Positions 8,160-16,806 of a DNA stretch of 64,000 nucleotides are shown in pieces. This stretch comes from an uncultured bacterium (lineage in GTDB: Bacteria; Bacteroidota; Bacteroidia; Bacteroidales; Bacteroidaceae). The DNA is taken from the NCBI GenBank assembly GCA_905215345.1, contig CAJMPR010000003.1, positions 186,001-250,000 on the forward strand. The letters are read 5' to 3'. A program made the translations under genes and the position numbers. Numbering within the stretch: position 1 is the stretch's first letter; every line of letters starts with the position of its first letter. The notes beneath the pieces are model-generated. The model was not told the origin of the DNA. It made no database searches and was given only the letters and a program-made list of their open reading frames with translations.

Positions 8160-8749
8160 TACTTCTTTTCTCCGTATTTTTTAGGTTCTGCCTCAGATAT
8201 CTTCTGAGGATAAATCTCACGAATTGATTTCTGTTGTTCTTCGTTCAAATCAGCATATTTTTTCTGCCATTTTTCTTGAGCCAATTCATCACGCAACTCA
8301 TTATAAGCTGCTACCAACTCATTCTGTACAGCAATATATGCCTTGTAAGAAGAACCACGGTCACAACGCAAAGAAACTACATGCTTCTCTGTAATCATCA
8401 TGTTACCAAAGAAAGGTACATCTTTCGCATACTTTTCAGGCTTGGCATCATCATTATACGGATTAGCAATAAAATCCTTTGCCTTTGCGCGCAATTGATC
8501 TACACTGATATAGTCGTTTCCACACATTAACTGGTCGTTCATATTCAGGAAGACTTGCAACACATTGCGTTCCTTCAATTTGATATCATCTTGTTTCTGC
8601 TCCTTTTCAGGCGGTGGTGGCAAGCGTCTTGCCAAACCACGGTCAGTATCCATAGAAGTCGTAATCAAGAAGAAGATCAACAACAGGAAGGCAATATCCG
8701 CAGTAGAACTAGAGTTAATTTCTGGAACACTTCTTTTACCTTTTGCCAT
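8159..8749 (-). CDS. ExbD/TolR-type biopolymer transport protein, first copy
   Basis: A 196-residue ExbD with one membrane helix at about 14-34 (STADIAFLLLIFFLITTSMD, again with the conserved Asp). A proline-containing stretch (RRLPPPPEKEQ) and a periplasmic domain longer than in the second copy follow. Two different ExbD proteins in one operon are common in Bacteroidota and could form a heteromeric energising complex. It lies 15 bp after the unknown membrane gene. Confidence 0.92.
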   Translation of the reverse strand: MAKGKRSVPEINSSSTADIAFLLLIFFLITTSMDTDRGLARRLPPPPEKEQKQDDIKLKERNVLQVFLNMNDQLMCGNDYISVDQLRAKAKDFIANPYNDDAKPEKYAKDVPFFGNMMITEKHVVSLRCDRGSSYKAYIAVQNELVAAYNELRDELAQEKWQKKYADLNEEQQKSIREIYPQKISEAEPKKYGEKK

Positions 8750-8764
8750 TTTATTCTCTCTTAA

Positions 8765-9247
8765 TTATTTAAATTTCTTTGCGATACCAAATCCAAACAT
8801 CAACAAGATCAATGCACCCATCATTATATAGATAGTGTACAAGAACATGTCTGTAAGTTTTAACCAAAATGGAACGTTTTCTGTTCCACTGTAGCCTTGC
8901 ATCACCAATGGCTGATCACTACCCATAACCCATGATACAATTAATACCACTATAATAAGGATAAGACCAAGCAAAGATTTTAATGCAGCTTTAGGAGAAT
9001 CCATAAAACTTGTTGCAAATTGATAAACAGCAGCAGCAACAGTAACAACAATAGCTACTGCCATCAAGATATACATCCAATAAATTAGTACATCTGTTTG
9101 TGCAGGTTCTGACATAGCTGTATCTGCAACCACACGTTGATCGAGCGGGGTTTCTCCACCAACGAAGAACAAGCCCAGAGCGACCAATGTAATAGCAAGT
9201 ATTACATACAGTACAGTACCTGAAACCTTTTGTATTTTCATTTTCAT
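8765..9247 (-). CDS. multi-pass membrane protein of the ExbB/ExbD operon, function unknown
   Basis: A 160-residue protein with four predicted hydrophobic helices at about 10-30, 53-76, 87-109 and 133-156 and no motif I recognise. It sits between exbB (12 bp upstream) and the first exbD (15 bp downstream), so it is probably an added subunit or assembly factor of the ExbB/D motor. That is inference from position. Confidence 0.8.
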   Translation of the reverse strand: MKMKIQKVSGTVLYVILAITLVALGLFFVGGETPLDQRVVADTAMSEPAQTDVLIYWMYILMAVAIVVTVAAAVYQFATSFMDSPKAALKSLLGLILIIVVLIVSWVMGSDQPLVMQGYSGTENVPFWLKLTDMFLYTIYIMMGALILLMFGFGIAKKFK

Positions 9248-9259
9248 ATCGCAGAACTA

Positions 9260-10072
9260 TTATTTCTTGTATTTCAAATCGTATTTAATAACCATATCCA
9301 ACAATGTGATAGAAGAATCTTCCATTTCACTGGTCAAAGCCTCAATCTTAGAAAGAATATAGTTATAGAATACCTGCAGGATCAAAGCAACGATCAAACC
9401 AAAGATAGTGGTAATCAAGGCAACTTTCATACCACCTGCTACAACTGTCGGAGAAATATCACCTACTTGTTGAATCTTATCAAATGCCTGCACCATACCG
9501 ATTACAGTTCCCAAGAATCCTAATGACGGAGCCATTGCAATAAATAGTGTAATCCAAGAACAACCTTTTTCCAGGTAACCTGCTTGTACACCACCGTAAG
9601 ATACAACTGACTTTTCAACTACGTCAATACCTTGATCAATTCTCATCAAACCTTGGTAGTAGATAGAAGCGATAGGACCTCTAGTGTTACGTGCGATGTC
9701 TTTAGCAGCTTCAACGTCACCTTTTTCCAAAGCAGCTTCAATAGAAGCAATAAATTTCTTTGTGTTAATTTCAGCCAAACTCAAATAAATGATACGTTCG
9801 ATGCAGAATGCAAGACCAATAACCAATGCAATAGCAACGAAACTCATGAAGAATGCAGAACCTTCAATAAACTTAATTTTCAACTCCTTGTGGATACCAC
9901 CTTCTGCTGCATCAACTGTAGCGGGAGCAGCTTCATCAGCGGGAGCGGCTTGTGCTGCAGGAGCAGCTTGTTCTGTTTGTTCAGCTGCAGGAGCATCTTG
10001 AGCCTGAGCAAGTTGAGTTGAGCCAAATGTTAAGACTCCCATCACAGCAACAATTGCAAATAACTTTTTCAT
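9260..10072 (-). CDS. exbB: MotA/TolQ/ExbB proton channel family protein
   Basis: A 270-residue first gene of the ExbB/ExbD operon. A signal-like N-terminus (1-24) is followed by an alanine- and glutamate-rich low-complexity segment at about 25-60. Membrane helices lie near 72-95, 175-195 and 215-240. The region around EKGCSWITLFIAMAPSLGFL, then GTVIGMVQAF, is the ExbB/TolQ signature. It would form the proton channel driving TonB. The Ala-rich extracytoplasmic extension is longer than in E. coli ExbB. Confidence 0.93.
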   Translation of the reverse strand: MKKLFAIVAVMGVLTFGSTQLAQAQDAPAAEQTEQAAPAAQAAPADEAAPATVDAAEGGIHKELKIKFIEGSAFFMSFVAIALVIGLAFCIERIIYLSLAEINTKKFIASIEAALEKGDVEAAKDIARNTRGPIASIYYQGLMRIDQGIDVVEKSVVSYGGVQAGYLEKGCSWITLFIAMAPSLGFLGTVIGMVQAFDKIQQVGDISPTVVAGGMKVALITTIFGLIVALILQVFYNYILSKIEALTSEMEDSSITLLDMVIKYDLKYKK

Positions 10073-10151
10073 TGTGTGTCTAATTTTTAAGATTAATTAA
10101 TTAAATTATTATTATTGTATTTACTTATCGTCTTTTGTTTAATATTTCCTG

Positions 10152-10239
10152 CGGAGAGAGCGGGATTCGAACCCGCGATACACTTTTGGCGTATACACGC
10201 TTTCCAGGCGTGCCTCTTCAACCACTCGAGCATCTCTCC
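10152..10239 (-). tRNA. tRNA-Ser (anticodon GGA)
   Basis: Read on the minus strand, the acceptor stem GGAGAGA pairs with TCTCTCC. The anticodon stem-loop is CACGC-CTGGAAA-GCGTG with anticodon GGA, there is a long serine-type variable arm, and the T arm contains GGTTCGAATCC. The discriminator base is G at 10152 and CCA is not encoded. It lies between exbB and tatD. Confidence 0.97.
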
Positions 10240-10400
10240 AATTGGTGCTTTCCTCAAATCGGGTGCAAATTACAAAAAAAATGCGAACCACAAGCGTTTT
10301 CAGCTACAAATGTATTCTTTTTTTTGTTCTTCCGCAGCATTCTCTCCTTTTTATCTCGAATAAAATCTCAAAATTAATAAACTTTAAAATCTTCGGGAAC

Positions 10401-11180
10401 TTATTTGAGCAATCCAAACACTTTTAAAGCGTTTTCAGAAGTGATGCAGCCAATATCCTCAGGCGGCTTGCCATATATTTCAGCAACTTTTACCAAGGTA
10501 TCTTTTACATTCGCACTTTCATTTCTTTTGCCCCGATTAGGCACAGGGGTTAGATAAGGAGAGTCGGTTTCAAGGACAATACGGGTTAACGGAATATATT
10601 GCAACACTTCCGGTAAATTTGATTTTTTAAAAGTAACAACTCCATTAATCCCGATAGAAAAATTAGGGAACTCCATGATGCGGAAAGCTTCATCCAACGT
10701 ACCTGTAAAACTATGAAAAATACCTCTCAAAGTAGTCGCTTTATAAGGTTTCAATACTTCATATATAAGTTCAAATGCATCCCGGCAATGTACAACTACT
10801 GGCAAAGCATACGACAATGCCCATTGCAATTGCTGCTCAAATACCCTTTGTTGTTCCTTCAAAAAAGTCTTGTCCCAATAAAGGTCCATTCCTATTTCAC
10901 CAATCGCCACGTAATCATTAGGTACAGCCAATTGTTCAGCTACAACAGACAGTTCCTTTGCATACTCTCCGTTAACTGAAGTAGGATGTAAACCTATCAT
11001 AGGGAAACAATAATCTTTGTAATCAGCACAGACACGAAGCATGGGTTCTATAGTAGTACTATCAATATTCGGCATAAAAATATGAGTAACTCCGGCTGCT
11101 TTCGCTCTTGTTATTACTTGCGGCAAGTCACTTTTAAATTCATCCAAAAAAAGATGGGAATGTGAATCTACTAATCTCAT
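10401..11180 (-). CDS. TatD family metal-dependent hydrolase
   Basis: A 259-residue TIM-barrel deoxyribonuclease-type protein. Metal ligands are visible in VDSHSHLFLDEF (HxH), AIGEIGMDLYWDK (Glu), VVHCRDAFE, FHSFTGT and LETDSPYLTP. Relatives act as 3'-5' exonucleases in DNA repair or as tRNA-editing-like hydrolases. Its start overlaps the stop of the upstream unknown gene by 4 bp, placing it at the end of the tonB/prenyl synthase run. Confidence 0.93.
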   Translation of the reverse strand: MRLVDSHSHLFLDEFKSDLPQVITRAKAAGVTHIFMPNIDSTTIEPMLRVCADYKDYCFPMIGLHPTSVNGEYAKELSVVAEQLAVPNDYVAIGEIGMDLYWDKTFLKEQQRVFEQQLQWALSYALPVVVHCRDAFELIYEVLKPYKATTLRGIFHSFTGTLDEAFRIMEFPNFSIGINGVVTFKKSNLPEVLQYIPLTRIVLETDSPYLTPVPNRGKRNESANVKDTLVKVAEIYGKPPEDIGCITSENALKVFGLLK

Positions 11181-11890
11181 GCATCAATATCTCCTTTTTC
11201 TTTTTCACCGGTACGATAATAATAAATCAATCCATAATCCCGGCACAACTCCAATCTTTTTTCATTAGGAAGAACTCCTTCATACTTATGTTCAACCTGA
11301 TTCCATATATCCAGAATCAAAGCATCAGCCTCAGCACGCATTGAAGCAAGAGCCTCCAGACTCCGTACTGTCAATGCTTGCAAATTCTTCTGTTTCTCAT
11401 AGCTTTCCATGAAAATATCATAATGTACTTTCACTTTGGCAATAGTAGGATTATATATAGGAATCCCTCCTTGGGATAAACGTTTATTTTCTCCGTCAAC
11501 AATCTTTCGTCCCCATTCTGCCAAAGCCGCTTCGGTAGTCAAATCAGGTACATTATTACTCTTCATCTCTAAACCGTAGTATTCTTTATGCGCAGTACGC
11601 ACTTCCGAACGAATTACCGCCAAATTCAAAACTTGAATAAAATGGGATATATAAAGACGAGCCATTTTCACATTTACCTGATGTTTACGACCTGCTTTCG
11701 CCTGACGATCAAAACATTCTGCATAATACAACTGGGCAGCTTCGAATTTCATCAAAAAGTTCCTCGCATCTGTCAATGTTTTCAAAGATACTGCCAAATC
11801 ATATACATTATATATATCAACTTTAACGACTACGGCCTTTAAAGCACGTATTCTCGCTTGGTCTGTATTTGGTAATCTTCTATAAGGCAT
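11177..11890 (-). CDS. conserved hypothetical protein, helical
   Basis: A 237-residue soluble protein with no signal peptide, membrane segment or motif that I recognise. It is largely helical and charged (for example ARNFLMKFEAAQLYYAECFD and RAEADALILDIWNQVEHKYE). It overlaps tatD by 4 bp and lies 22 bp after the prenyl synthase gene, so it is probably co-transcribed with both. I assign no function. Confidence 0.75.
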   Translation of the reverse strand: MPYRRLPNTDQARIRALKAVVVKVDIYNVYDLAVSLKTLTDARNFLMKFEAAQLYYAECFDRQAKAGRKHQVNVKMARLYISHFIQVLNLAVIRSEVRTAHKEYYGLEMKSNNVPDLTTEAALAEWGRKIVDGENKRLSQGGIPIYNPTIAKVKVHYDIFMESYEKQKNLQALTVRSLEALASMRAEADALILDIWNQVEHKYEGVLPNEKRLELCRDYGLIYYYRTGEKEKGDIDA

Positions 11891-11912
11891 GTTTTAATCA
11901 GATTTATATCAG

Positions 11913-12887
11913 CTATACTTCCCGGTGCATCAATTCTTCCACCAACTTTTCCAGTTCCTTTTTCTTTTCACCCGTAACCTTAACAGCAGCCAAACTTTTC
12001 ATAGCTCTATCACTATATTCCATCATCTTAATCTCACAAAGAGCCTTTACACCGATCTGGTCATATAAATTTGTCACTGCAGTAATTTTTTCCGAAAGAT
12101 CATAATCCGTAGCACTAATCCATCGATTGAGTTGACATAACTGTTGATTATTGGCATGTTTCAAGGCTTTTATCAACATATATGTCTTTTTATTACAAAG
12201 AATATCTCCACCTATATTTTTACCAAAAACAGCTGGGTCACCATATACATCTAACAAATCATCCTTTAACTGAAAAGCAACTCCTATATTCATACCAAAA
12301 TCATATAAATGTTCGGCATCCTCTTGAGAAGCACCTCCCAAAAGTGCACCAATCTTTAAACTCGCAGCCAGCAAAACAGATGTTTTCAGACGAATCATCT
12401 CCAAATATTCTTCTTCCGTCACATCATTCCGCTGTTCAAATTCCATATCCATTTGTTGGCCTTCACATATTTCCAATGCAGTCAAACTAAACAAATCCAT
12501 GACTTCCTTCAGACATTCAGCCGGACACTGCGCCATAAATTGATAAGCTAAAACTAACATAGCATCACCAGAAAGAATAGCCGTATTATCATTCCAAACT
12601 TTATGCACGGTTTCCTTTCCCCGCCGACGATCTGCACAGTCCATCAAATCATCATGCAACAATGTATAGTTATGATATACCTCAATACCTGTTGCTGACG
12701 ACAAAGCAGGGATAACATCTTCTTTATAAAGATTATAAGCCATCAACATCAATACCGGACGAATTCTCTTTCCCCCCATTGACAAAACATAGGTAATCGG
12801 ATCATATAAGCCTTTCGGGGTACGGAGAAATTGCAATTCTAAAATATGAGAATTAATCTTTTCAAGAAGTTCAGAAGCTGTAAACAT
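11913..12887 (-). CDS. polyprenyl diphosphate synthase (trans-isoprenyl type)
   Basis: A 324-residue enzyme that condenses isopentenyl diphosphate with allylic diphosphates. The first Asp-rich motif is in LLHDDLMDCADRRRG and the second in FQLKDDLLDVYGD. The substrate lysine/arginine region GGKRIRPVL is near the N-terminus. The short aspartate motif and length suit a farnesyl/geranylgeranyl-type synthase; chain length is not determinable by eye. It is separated from upstream tonB by a terminator hairpin and has unknown/tatD genes downstream. The isoprenoid gene ispH lies about 2 kb away on the other strand. Confidence 0.92.
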   Translation of the reverse strand: MFTASELLEKINSHILELQFLRTPKGLYDPITYVLSMGGKRIRPVLMLMAYNLYKEDVIPALSSATGIEVYHNYTLLHDDLMDCADRRRGKETVHKVWNDNTAILSGDAMLVLAYQFMAQCPAECLKEVMDLFSLTALEICEGQQMDMEFEQRNDVTEEEYLEMIRLKTSVLLAASLKIGALLGGASQEDAEHLYDFGMNIGVAFQLKDDLLDVYGDPAVFGKNIGGDILCNKKTYMLIKALKHANNQQLCQLNRWISATDYDLSEKITAVTNLYDQIGVKALCEIKMMEYSDRAMKSLAAVKVTGEKKKELEKLVEELMHREV

Positions 12888-12919
12888 AAAATCTGAATTT
12901 TAGTAGTAATAGGAAATGA

Positions 12920-12947
12920 AAAAAGGCTGCCTGAAAGCAGCCTTTTT
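12920..12947. terminator. terminator between tonB and the prenyl synthase gene
   Basis: The arms AAAAAGGCTGC (12920-12930) and GCAGCCTTTTT (12937-12947) are perfect over 11 bp with T-rich ends on both strands. It would end tonB transcription, at least in part, before the downstream genes. Confidence 0.85.
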
Positions 12948-12963
12948 ATGCTATAGATATTTA

Positions 12964-13650
12964 TTACTGCAATCTAAACATTACAGGCACTGTATATTTA
13001 ACGCGTACAGGTTTACCACGTTGCATACCCGGTTTCCATTTAGGCATTGCGCTAATCACACGAATAGCTTCTTTGTCCAAATACGGGTCAACGCCTCTCA
13101 ACACCTTTGCATCTACAATACTACCGTCCTTATTAACAACGAACTGTACTGTTACACGACCTTGAGTTCCATTTTCCTGAGCAATAGTCGGATACTTAAT
13201 ATTTTTACTCAAATATTGCATCAAACCTGCCATACCGCCATTCGGAAATTCCGGCATATTTTCTACAACCTCAAAAATAGTTTGTTCTTCCGGTTCATCT
13301 TCTTCCACTTTCACAGGCACATACTTAATTTCTACCTTCTGCCCGGTTTCTTCAGTAGAAGCAATAGCAGTTTCTTCCACATTAGAATCATCTTCTACAA
13401 TTGTCAATGTTTCAGCTATTGAAGGAGCCTCGGGAGGAGGAGGAGCAACCTGCTCGGGTTGTTCTGTAATAGGAATAATTTCTTCCTCAAATACAAGGTC
13501 AGTGATAGCCTGGCTCGTATCAATCTTAATATCACGCTTCGTCCATTCGAACGCAATAAACATGAACGCGAGCACGATCACATAACCGACGAGCAGCCAA
13601 GTTGACTTTTTATTCTCCAAGTCTGCTTTAGGTGATTTTTTAATTTCCAT
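12964..13650 (-). CDS. tonB: energy transducer TonB
   Basis: A 228-residue protein with an N-terminal cytoplasmic/transmembrane segment (about 16-35), a Pro/Glu-rich periplasmic spacer (ITEQPEQVAPPPPEAP near 57-72) and a C-terminal TonB domain at about 140-228 (GTQGRVTVQFVVNKDGSIVD, PKWKPGMQRGKPVRVKYTVP). It couples the ExbB/D motor to outer-membrane receptors such as the SusC protein at 53 kb. It has its own promoter and terminator. Confidence 0.95.
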   Translation of the reverse strand: MEIKKSPKADLENKKSTWLLVGYVIVLAFMFIAFEWTKRDIKIDTSQAITDLVFEEEIIPITEQPEQVAPPPPEAPSIAETLTIVEDDSNVEETAIASTEETGQKVEIKYVPVKVEEDEPEEQTIFEVVENMPEFPNGGMAGLMQYLSKNIKYPTIAQENGTQGRVTVQFVVNKDGSIVDAKVLRGVDPYLDKEAIRVISAMPKWKPGMQRGKPVRVKYTVPVMFRLQ

Positions 13651-13686
13651 AATTTATAATATAATTTTAGTGTTTCTCATTTTGGG

Positions 13687-13694
13687 CAAATATA
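13687..13694 (-). promoter_or_regulatory. -7 element TATATTTG for tonB
   Basis: A TAnnTTTG match on the minus strand, 36 bp before the tonB start codon. Confidence 0.6.
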
Positions 13695-13916
13695 GCACTT
13701 TTCCCATGATTGTTCTTGCTTAGGTGTTTTTTTTTACACAATAAGCACTGCATTTTTATTTTTTTAATTCTTCAAAAGCCTCTATCAGCTTTTGTGCCAC
13801 AAATGTAACGAGATATTTTAAAAATACCGTATCTTTGGCAAGAATTTTAGATGAAATATTCATTTTTTCTTTTTGGAGAAGTTTTTTCCATATATTATAG
13901 TACAAAATCATTTCTG

Positions 13917-14606
13917 ATGAAAAAGATAACAATTGCAATTGACGGTTTTTCTTCTTGTGGGAAAAGCACTATGGCAAAAGACCTTGCCCGTGAAATAGGT
14001 TATATATATATAGATAGTGGAGCTATGTATCGTGCCGTGACTTTATATAGTATACAAAACGGAATATTCACAGGTAATCATATTGATACGGAGAAGCTGA
14101 AAAATCAAATTAAGAATATCCATATTTCTTTCCGGTTTAATCCGGAAACAGGACGTCCGGATACCTATTTGAATGGCATAAACGTAGAAAATCAAATCCG
14201 GACGATGGAAGTTTCCTCCCGGGTTAGTCCTATTGCAACATTAGATTTTGTACGTGAAGCTATGGTAACCCAACAACAGGAAATGGGCAAAGTAAAAGGG
14301 ATTGTAATGGACGGCCGCGACATCGGAACGACAGTATTTCCAGACGCCGAACTGAAGATTTTCGTAACTGCTTCTCCCGAAATCCGTGCACAACGCCGGT
14401 ATGATGAATTAAAAGCAAAAGGAGAAATAGCCAGCTTTGATGAGATTCTGGAGAATGTTAAACAGCGGGACTATATTGACCAAAACCGCGAAGTGAGTCC
14501 GCTTCGCAAAGCAGATGATGCATTGTTACTTGACAATAGTGACATGACTATATCCCAACAAAAGGAATGGTTGGCAGAACAGTTTAATAAAGTTTGTAAA
14601 GCATAG
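13917..14606 (+). CDS. cmk: (d)CMP kinase
   Basis: Phosphorylates CMP and dCMP. The 229-residue protein begins MKKITIAIDGFSSCGKSTMA, where GFSSCGKST is the P-loop. The CMP-binding segment IDSGAMYRAVTLY, MDGRDIGTTVFPDAELKIFV and the arginine-containing LID QRRYDELK follow. The frame extends 22 codons further upstream, but homologues start at the ATG at 13917. A TATCTTTG at 13830-13837 is a possible -7 element. ispH follows 126 bp downstream on the same strand. Confidence 0.96.
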   Translation: MKKITIAIDGFSSCGKSTMAKDLAREIGYIYIDSGAMYRAVTLYSIQNGIFTGNHIDTEKLKNQIKNIHISFRFNPETGRPDTYLNGINVENQIRTMEVSSRVSPIATLDFVREAMVTQQQEMGKVKGIVMDGRDIGTTVFPDAELKIFVTASPEIRAQRRYDELKAKGEIASFDEILENVKQRDYIDQNREVSPLRKADDALLLDNSDMTISQQKEWLAEQFNKVCKA

Positions 14607-14732
14607 TTCTAAAAGGTTTCTCCTTTTACTTCTAAGGTTACACCCTTCATCAAGGAAAGTGTAGTCTTAATACTCAAAGGTATAACCTTTTTCTTCTTTC
14701 ATTTGTTTCTCCATAAATCAATAATTGGCAAT

Positions 14733-15596
14733 ATGGCAAAAGTAGAGATAGACGAAGGCTCCGGTTTTTGTTTTGGAGTGGTCACTGCAATTAATAAAGC
14801 TGAAGAAGAATTGACTAAAGGCGGTACTTTGTATTGTCTTGGAGATATTGTACACAACGGCCGTGAAGTAGAGCGTTTGAGAGAAATGGGGCTCATCACA
14901 ATCAATCATGAGCAGTTCAGTCACCTGCAGAATGCAAAAGTATTGTTACGGGCTCATGGTGAACCACCTGAGACCTATGCAATTGCACATCGTAATAATA
15001 TTGAAATTATAGATGCAACTTGTCCGGTTGTATTACGATTACAAAAAAAAATCAAACAGGAATATACTCAGGAAAGCAACGAAGAAAAGCAAATCGTTAT
15101 TTATGGAAAAACCGGACATGCTGAAGTATTAGGCTTGGTTGGGCAAACCACAGGTGAAGCAATCGTAATTGAGAAGCTTGAAGAAGCAAAGTTATTAGAC
15201 TTCAGTAAAAGTATCCGTCTCTATTCACAGACGACCAAATCTTTGGAAGAGTTTCAAAAAATTGTGGAATATATCAAAGAGCATATTTCACCGGAAGTTA
15301 CCTTTGAATATTACGATACGATTTGTCGGCAAGTAGCCAATCGGATCCCGAATATCCGGAAATTTGCCGCATCACATGACCTTGTTTTTTTTGTCAGCGG
15401 AAAAAAAAGCTCCAACGGGAAAATACTGTTCAATGAATGTAAAATGGTGAATCCTAACTCACATTTGATTGAAAGTATAGAAGAAATCGATAACAAGTTA
15501 CTTACCAGTGCAAATTCTATCGGTATATGTGGTGCGACATCCACTCCCAAATGGTTGATGGAAGAAATCTCGGAAGCTATAAAATCAAGACTTTAA
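14733..15596 (+). CDS. ispH: 4-hydroxy-3-methylbut-2-enyl diphosphate reductase
   Basis: Last step of the MEP isoprenoid pathway, producing IPP and DMAPP with a [4Fe-4S] cluster. The ATG at 14733 gives MAKVEIDEGSGFCFGVVTAI, the standard start; an upstream TTG at 14703 is unlikely. The three cluster cysteines are in GFCFGV, DATCPVV and DTICRQVANR. The substrate residues in RAHGEPP and GATSTPKWL are present. It has 287 residues, normal length. It supplies precursors to the prenyl synthase at 11.9-12.9 kb. Confidence 0.97.
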   Translation: MAKVEIDEGSGFCFGVVTAINKAEEELTKGGTLYCLGDIVHNGREVERLREMGLITINHEQFSHLQNAKVLLRAHGEPPETYAIAHRNNIEIIDATCPVVLRLQKKIKQEYTQESNEEKQIVIYGKTGHAEVLGLVGQTTGEAIVIEKLEEAKLLDFSKSIRLYSQTTKSLEEFQKIVEYIKEHISPEVTFEYYDTICRQVANRIPNIRKFAASHDLVFFVSGKKSSNGKILFNECKMVNPNSHLIESIEEIDNKLLTSANSIGICGATSTPKWLMEEISEAIKSRL

Positions 15597-15664
15597 AGCT
15601 AATCCGTCATACAAATGGAACAGCAAATTAACGTAATTTATTAGTCATGCCCTCAGCTTTTTGC

Positions 15665-15672
15665 TATCTTTG
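15665..15672 (+). promoter_or_regulatory. -7 element TATCTTTG for pfkA
   Basis: A TAnnTTTG match 48 bp before the pfkA start. TTAG at 15641-15644 is the nearest -33 candidate, with a 20-bp spacer. Confidence 0.6.
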
Positions 15673-15719
15673 CGGGGCAAAAAATAAGGCAATTATTAAC
15701 GCTAAACAAAAAGATTGTT

Positions 15720-16700
15720 ATGGGAACAGTTAAGTGTATTGGTATTTTGACATCAGGAGGTGATGCTCCGGGAATGAATGCAGCTATTCGCGCGGTGACG
15801 CGTGCAGCTATCTACAATGGACTCTCAGTAAAAGGAATATATAGAGGTTACAAGGGATTGGTAACCGGTGAAATCAAGGAATTCAAAAGCCAGAATGTGA
15901 GTAATATCATCCAGTTGGGCGGTACAATTCTGAAAACGGCACGCTGCAAGGAGTTTACAACTCCTGAAGGACGTCAGTTAGCTTATGATAACATGCAAAA
16001 AGAAGGTATCGATGCCTTAGTTGTCATCGGAGGTGACGGTTCATTAACAGGAGCCCGCGTTTTTGCACAAGAGTTTGATGTCCCTTGTATAGGTTTGCCG
16101 GGAACTATTGACAACGATCTTTATGGAACAGATACTACAATTGGTTATGATACAGCCTTGAATACTATTCTGGATGCAGTAGATAAGATACGCGACACTG
16201 CTACCTCTCATGAACGTTTATTCTTTGTAGAGGTAATGGGACGTGATGCGGGTTTCCTCGCATTGAACGGTGCAATCGCTTCCGGAGCAGAAGCCGCCAT
16301 TATCCCGGAATTCAGCACGGAAGTGGACCAACTGGAAGAGTTTATCAAAAATGGATTCCGTAAATCAAAAAACAGCAGTATCGTACTGGTAGCTGAAAGC
16401 GAATTGACCGGTGGAGCCATGCACTATGCGGAACGTGTAAAGAACGAATATCCCGGATATGACGTACGTGTAACCATCCTTGGTCATTTACAACGTGGTG
16501 GTAGTCCTACGGCACACGACCGCATTTTAGCCAGCCGTCTGGGTGCCGCTGCTATTGACGCCATTATGGAAGGGCAACGTAATGTAATGATCGGTATAGA
16601 GCATGATGAAATTGTTTACGTTCCTTTCGCTAAGGCCATTAAGAACGACAAACCCATCAAAAAAGATTTGGTAAATGTATTGAGAGAACTCTCTATCTGA
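15720..16700 (+). CDS. pfkA: ATP-dependent 6-phosphofructokinase
   Basis: Phosphorylates fructose 6-phosphate, the committed step of glycolysis. At 326 residues it is the size of bacterial PfkA. Motifs are GILTSGGDAPGMNAAIR, VVIGGDGSLTGA (the GGDGS form of ATP-type enzymes), GLPGTIDNDLYGTDTTIGYD with the catalytic Asp, VEVMGRDAGFLAL and LGHLQRGGSPTAHDR. It is monocistronic and convergent with the dehydrogenase gene across an inverted repeat. Confidence 0.97.
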   Translation: MGTVKCIGILTSGGDAPGMNAAIRAVTRAAIYNGLSVKGIYRGYKGLVTGEIKEFKSQNVSNIIQLGGTILKTARCKEFTTPEGRQLAYDNMQKEGIDALVVIGGDGSLTGARVFAQEFDVPCIGLPGTIDNDLYGTDTTIGYDTALNTILDAVDKIRDTATSHERLFFVEVMGRDAGFLALNGAIASGAEAAIIPEFSTEVDQLEEFIKNGFRKSKNSSIVLVAESELTGGAMHYAERVKNEYPGYDVRVTILGHLQRGGSPTAHDRILASRLGAAAIDAIMEGQRNVMIGIEHDEIVYVPFAKAIKNDKPIKKDLVNVLRELSI

Positions 16701-16720
16701 TACCAACCCTTCTAAAACCC

Positions 16721-16785
16721 ACCACAGATTACACTGATTAAAATAAAACAATTGATTATGATATATAATCTGTGTAATCCGTGGT
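16721..16785. repeat. long inverted repeat between convergent genes, terminator-like
   Basis: Arms 16721-16740 (ACCACAGATTACACTGATTA) and 16766-16785 are complementary over 20 bp with two mismatches around a 25-base loop. I recall GATTACAC/GTGTAATC units like this as a recurring intergenic motif in Bacteroides genomes. It lies exactly between the pfkA and dehydrogenase 3' ends and could terminate both. Confidence 0.7.
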
Positions 16786-16806
16786 GAGCTTTGACACACT
16801 TTCTTA

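Noticed and set aside
10115..10427. Three short overlapping plus-strand frames around the tRNA
   Set aside because: They run through the tRNA-Ser gene and have no family features.
12916..13422. Plus-strand frame of 168 codons opposite tonB
   Set aside because: It overlaps tonB entirely, its composition is odd (many His, Phe, Tyr and Cys), and it has no start context. It is a shadow of the real gene.
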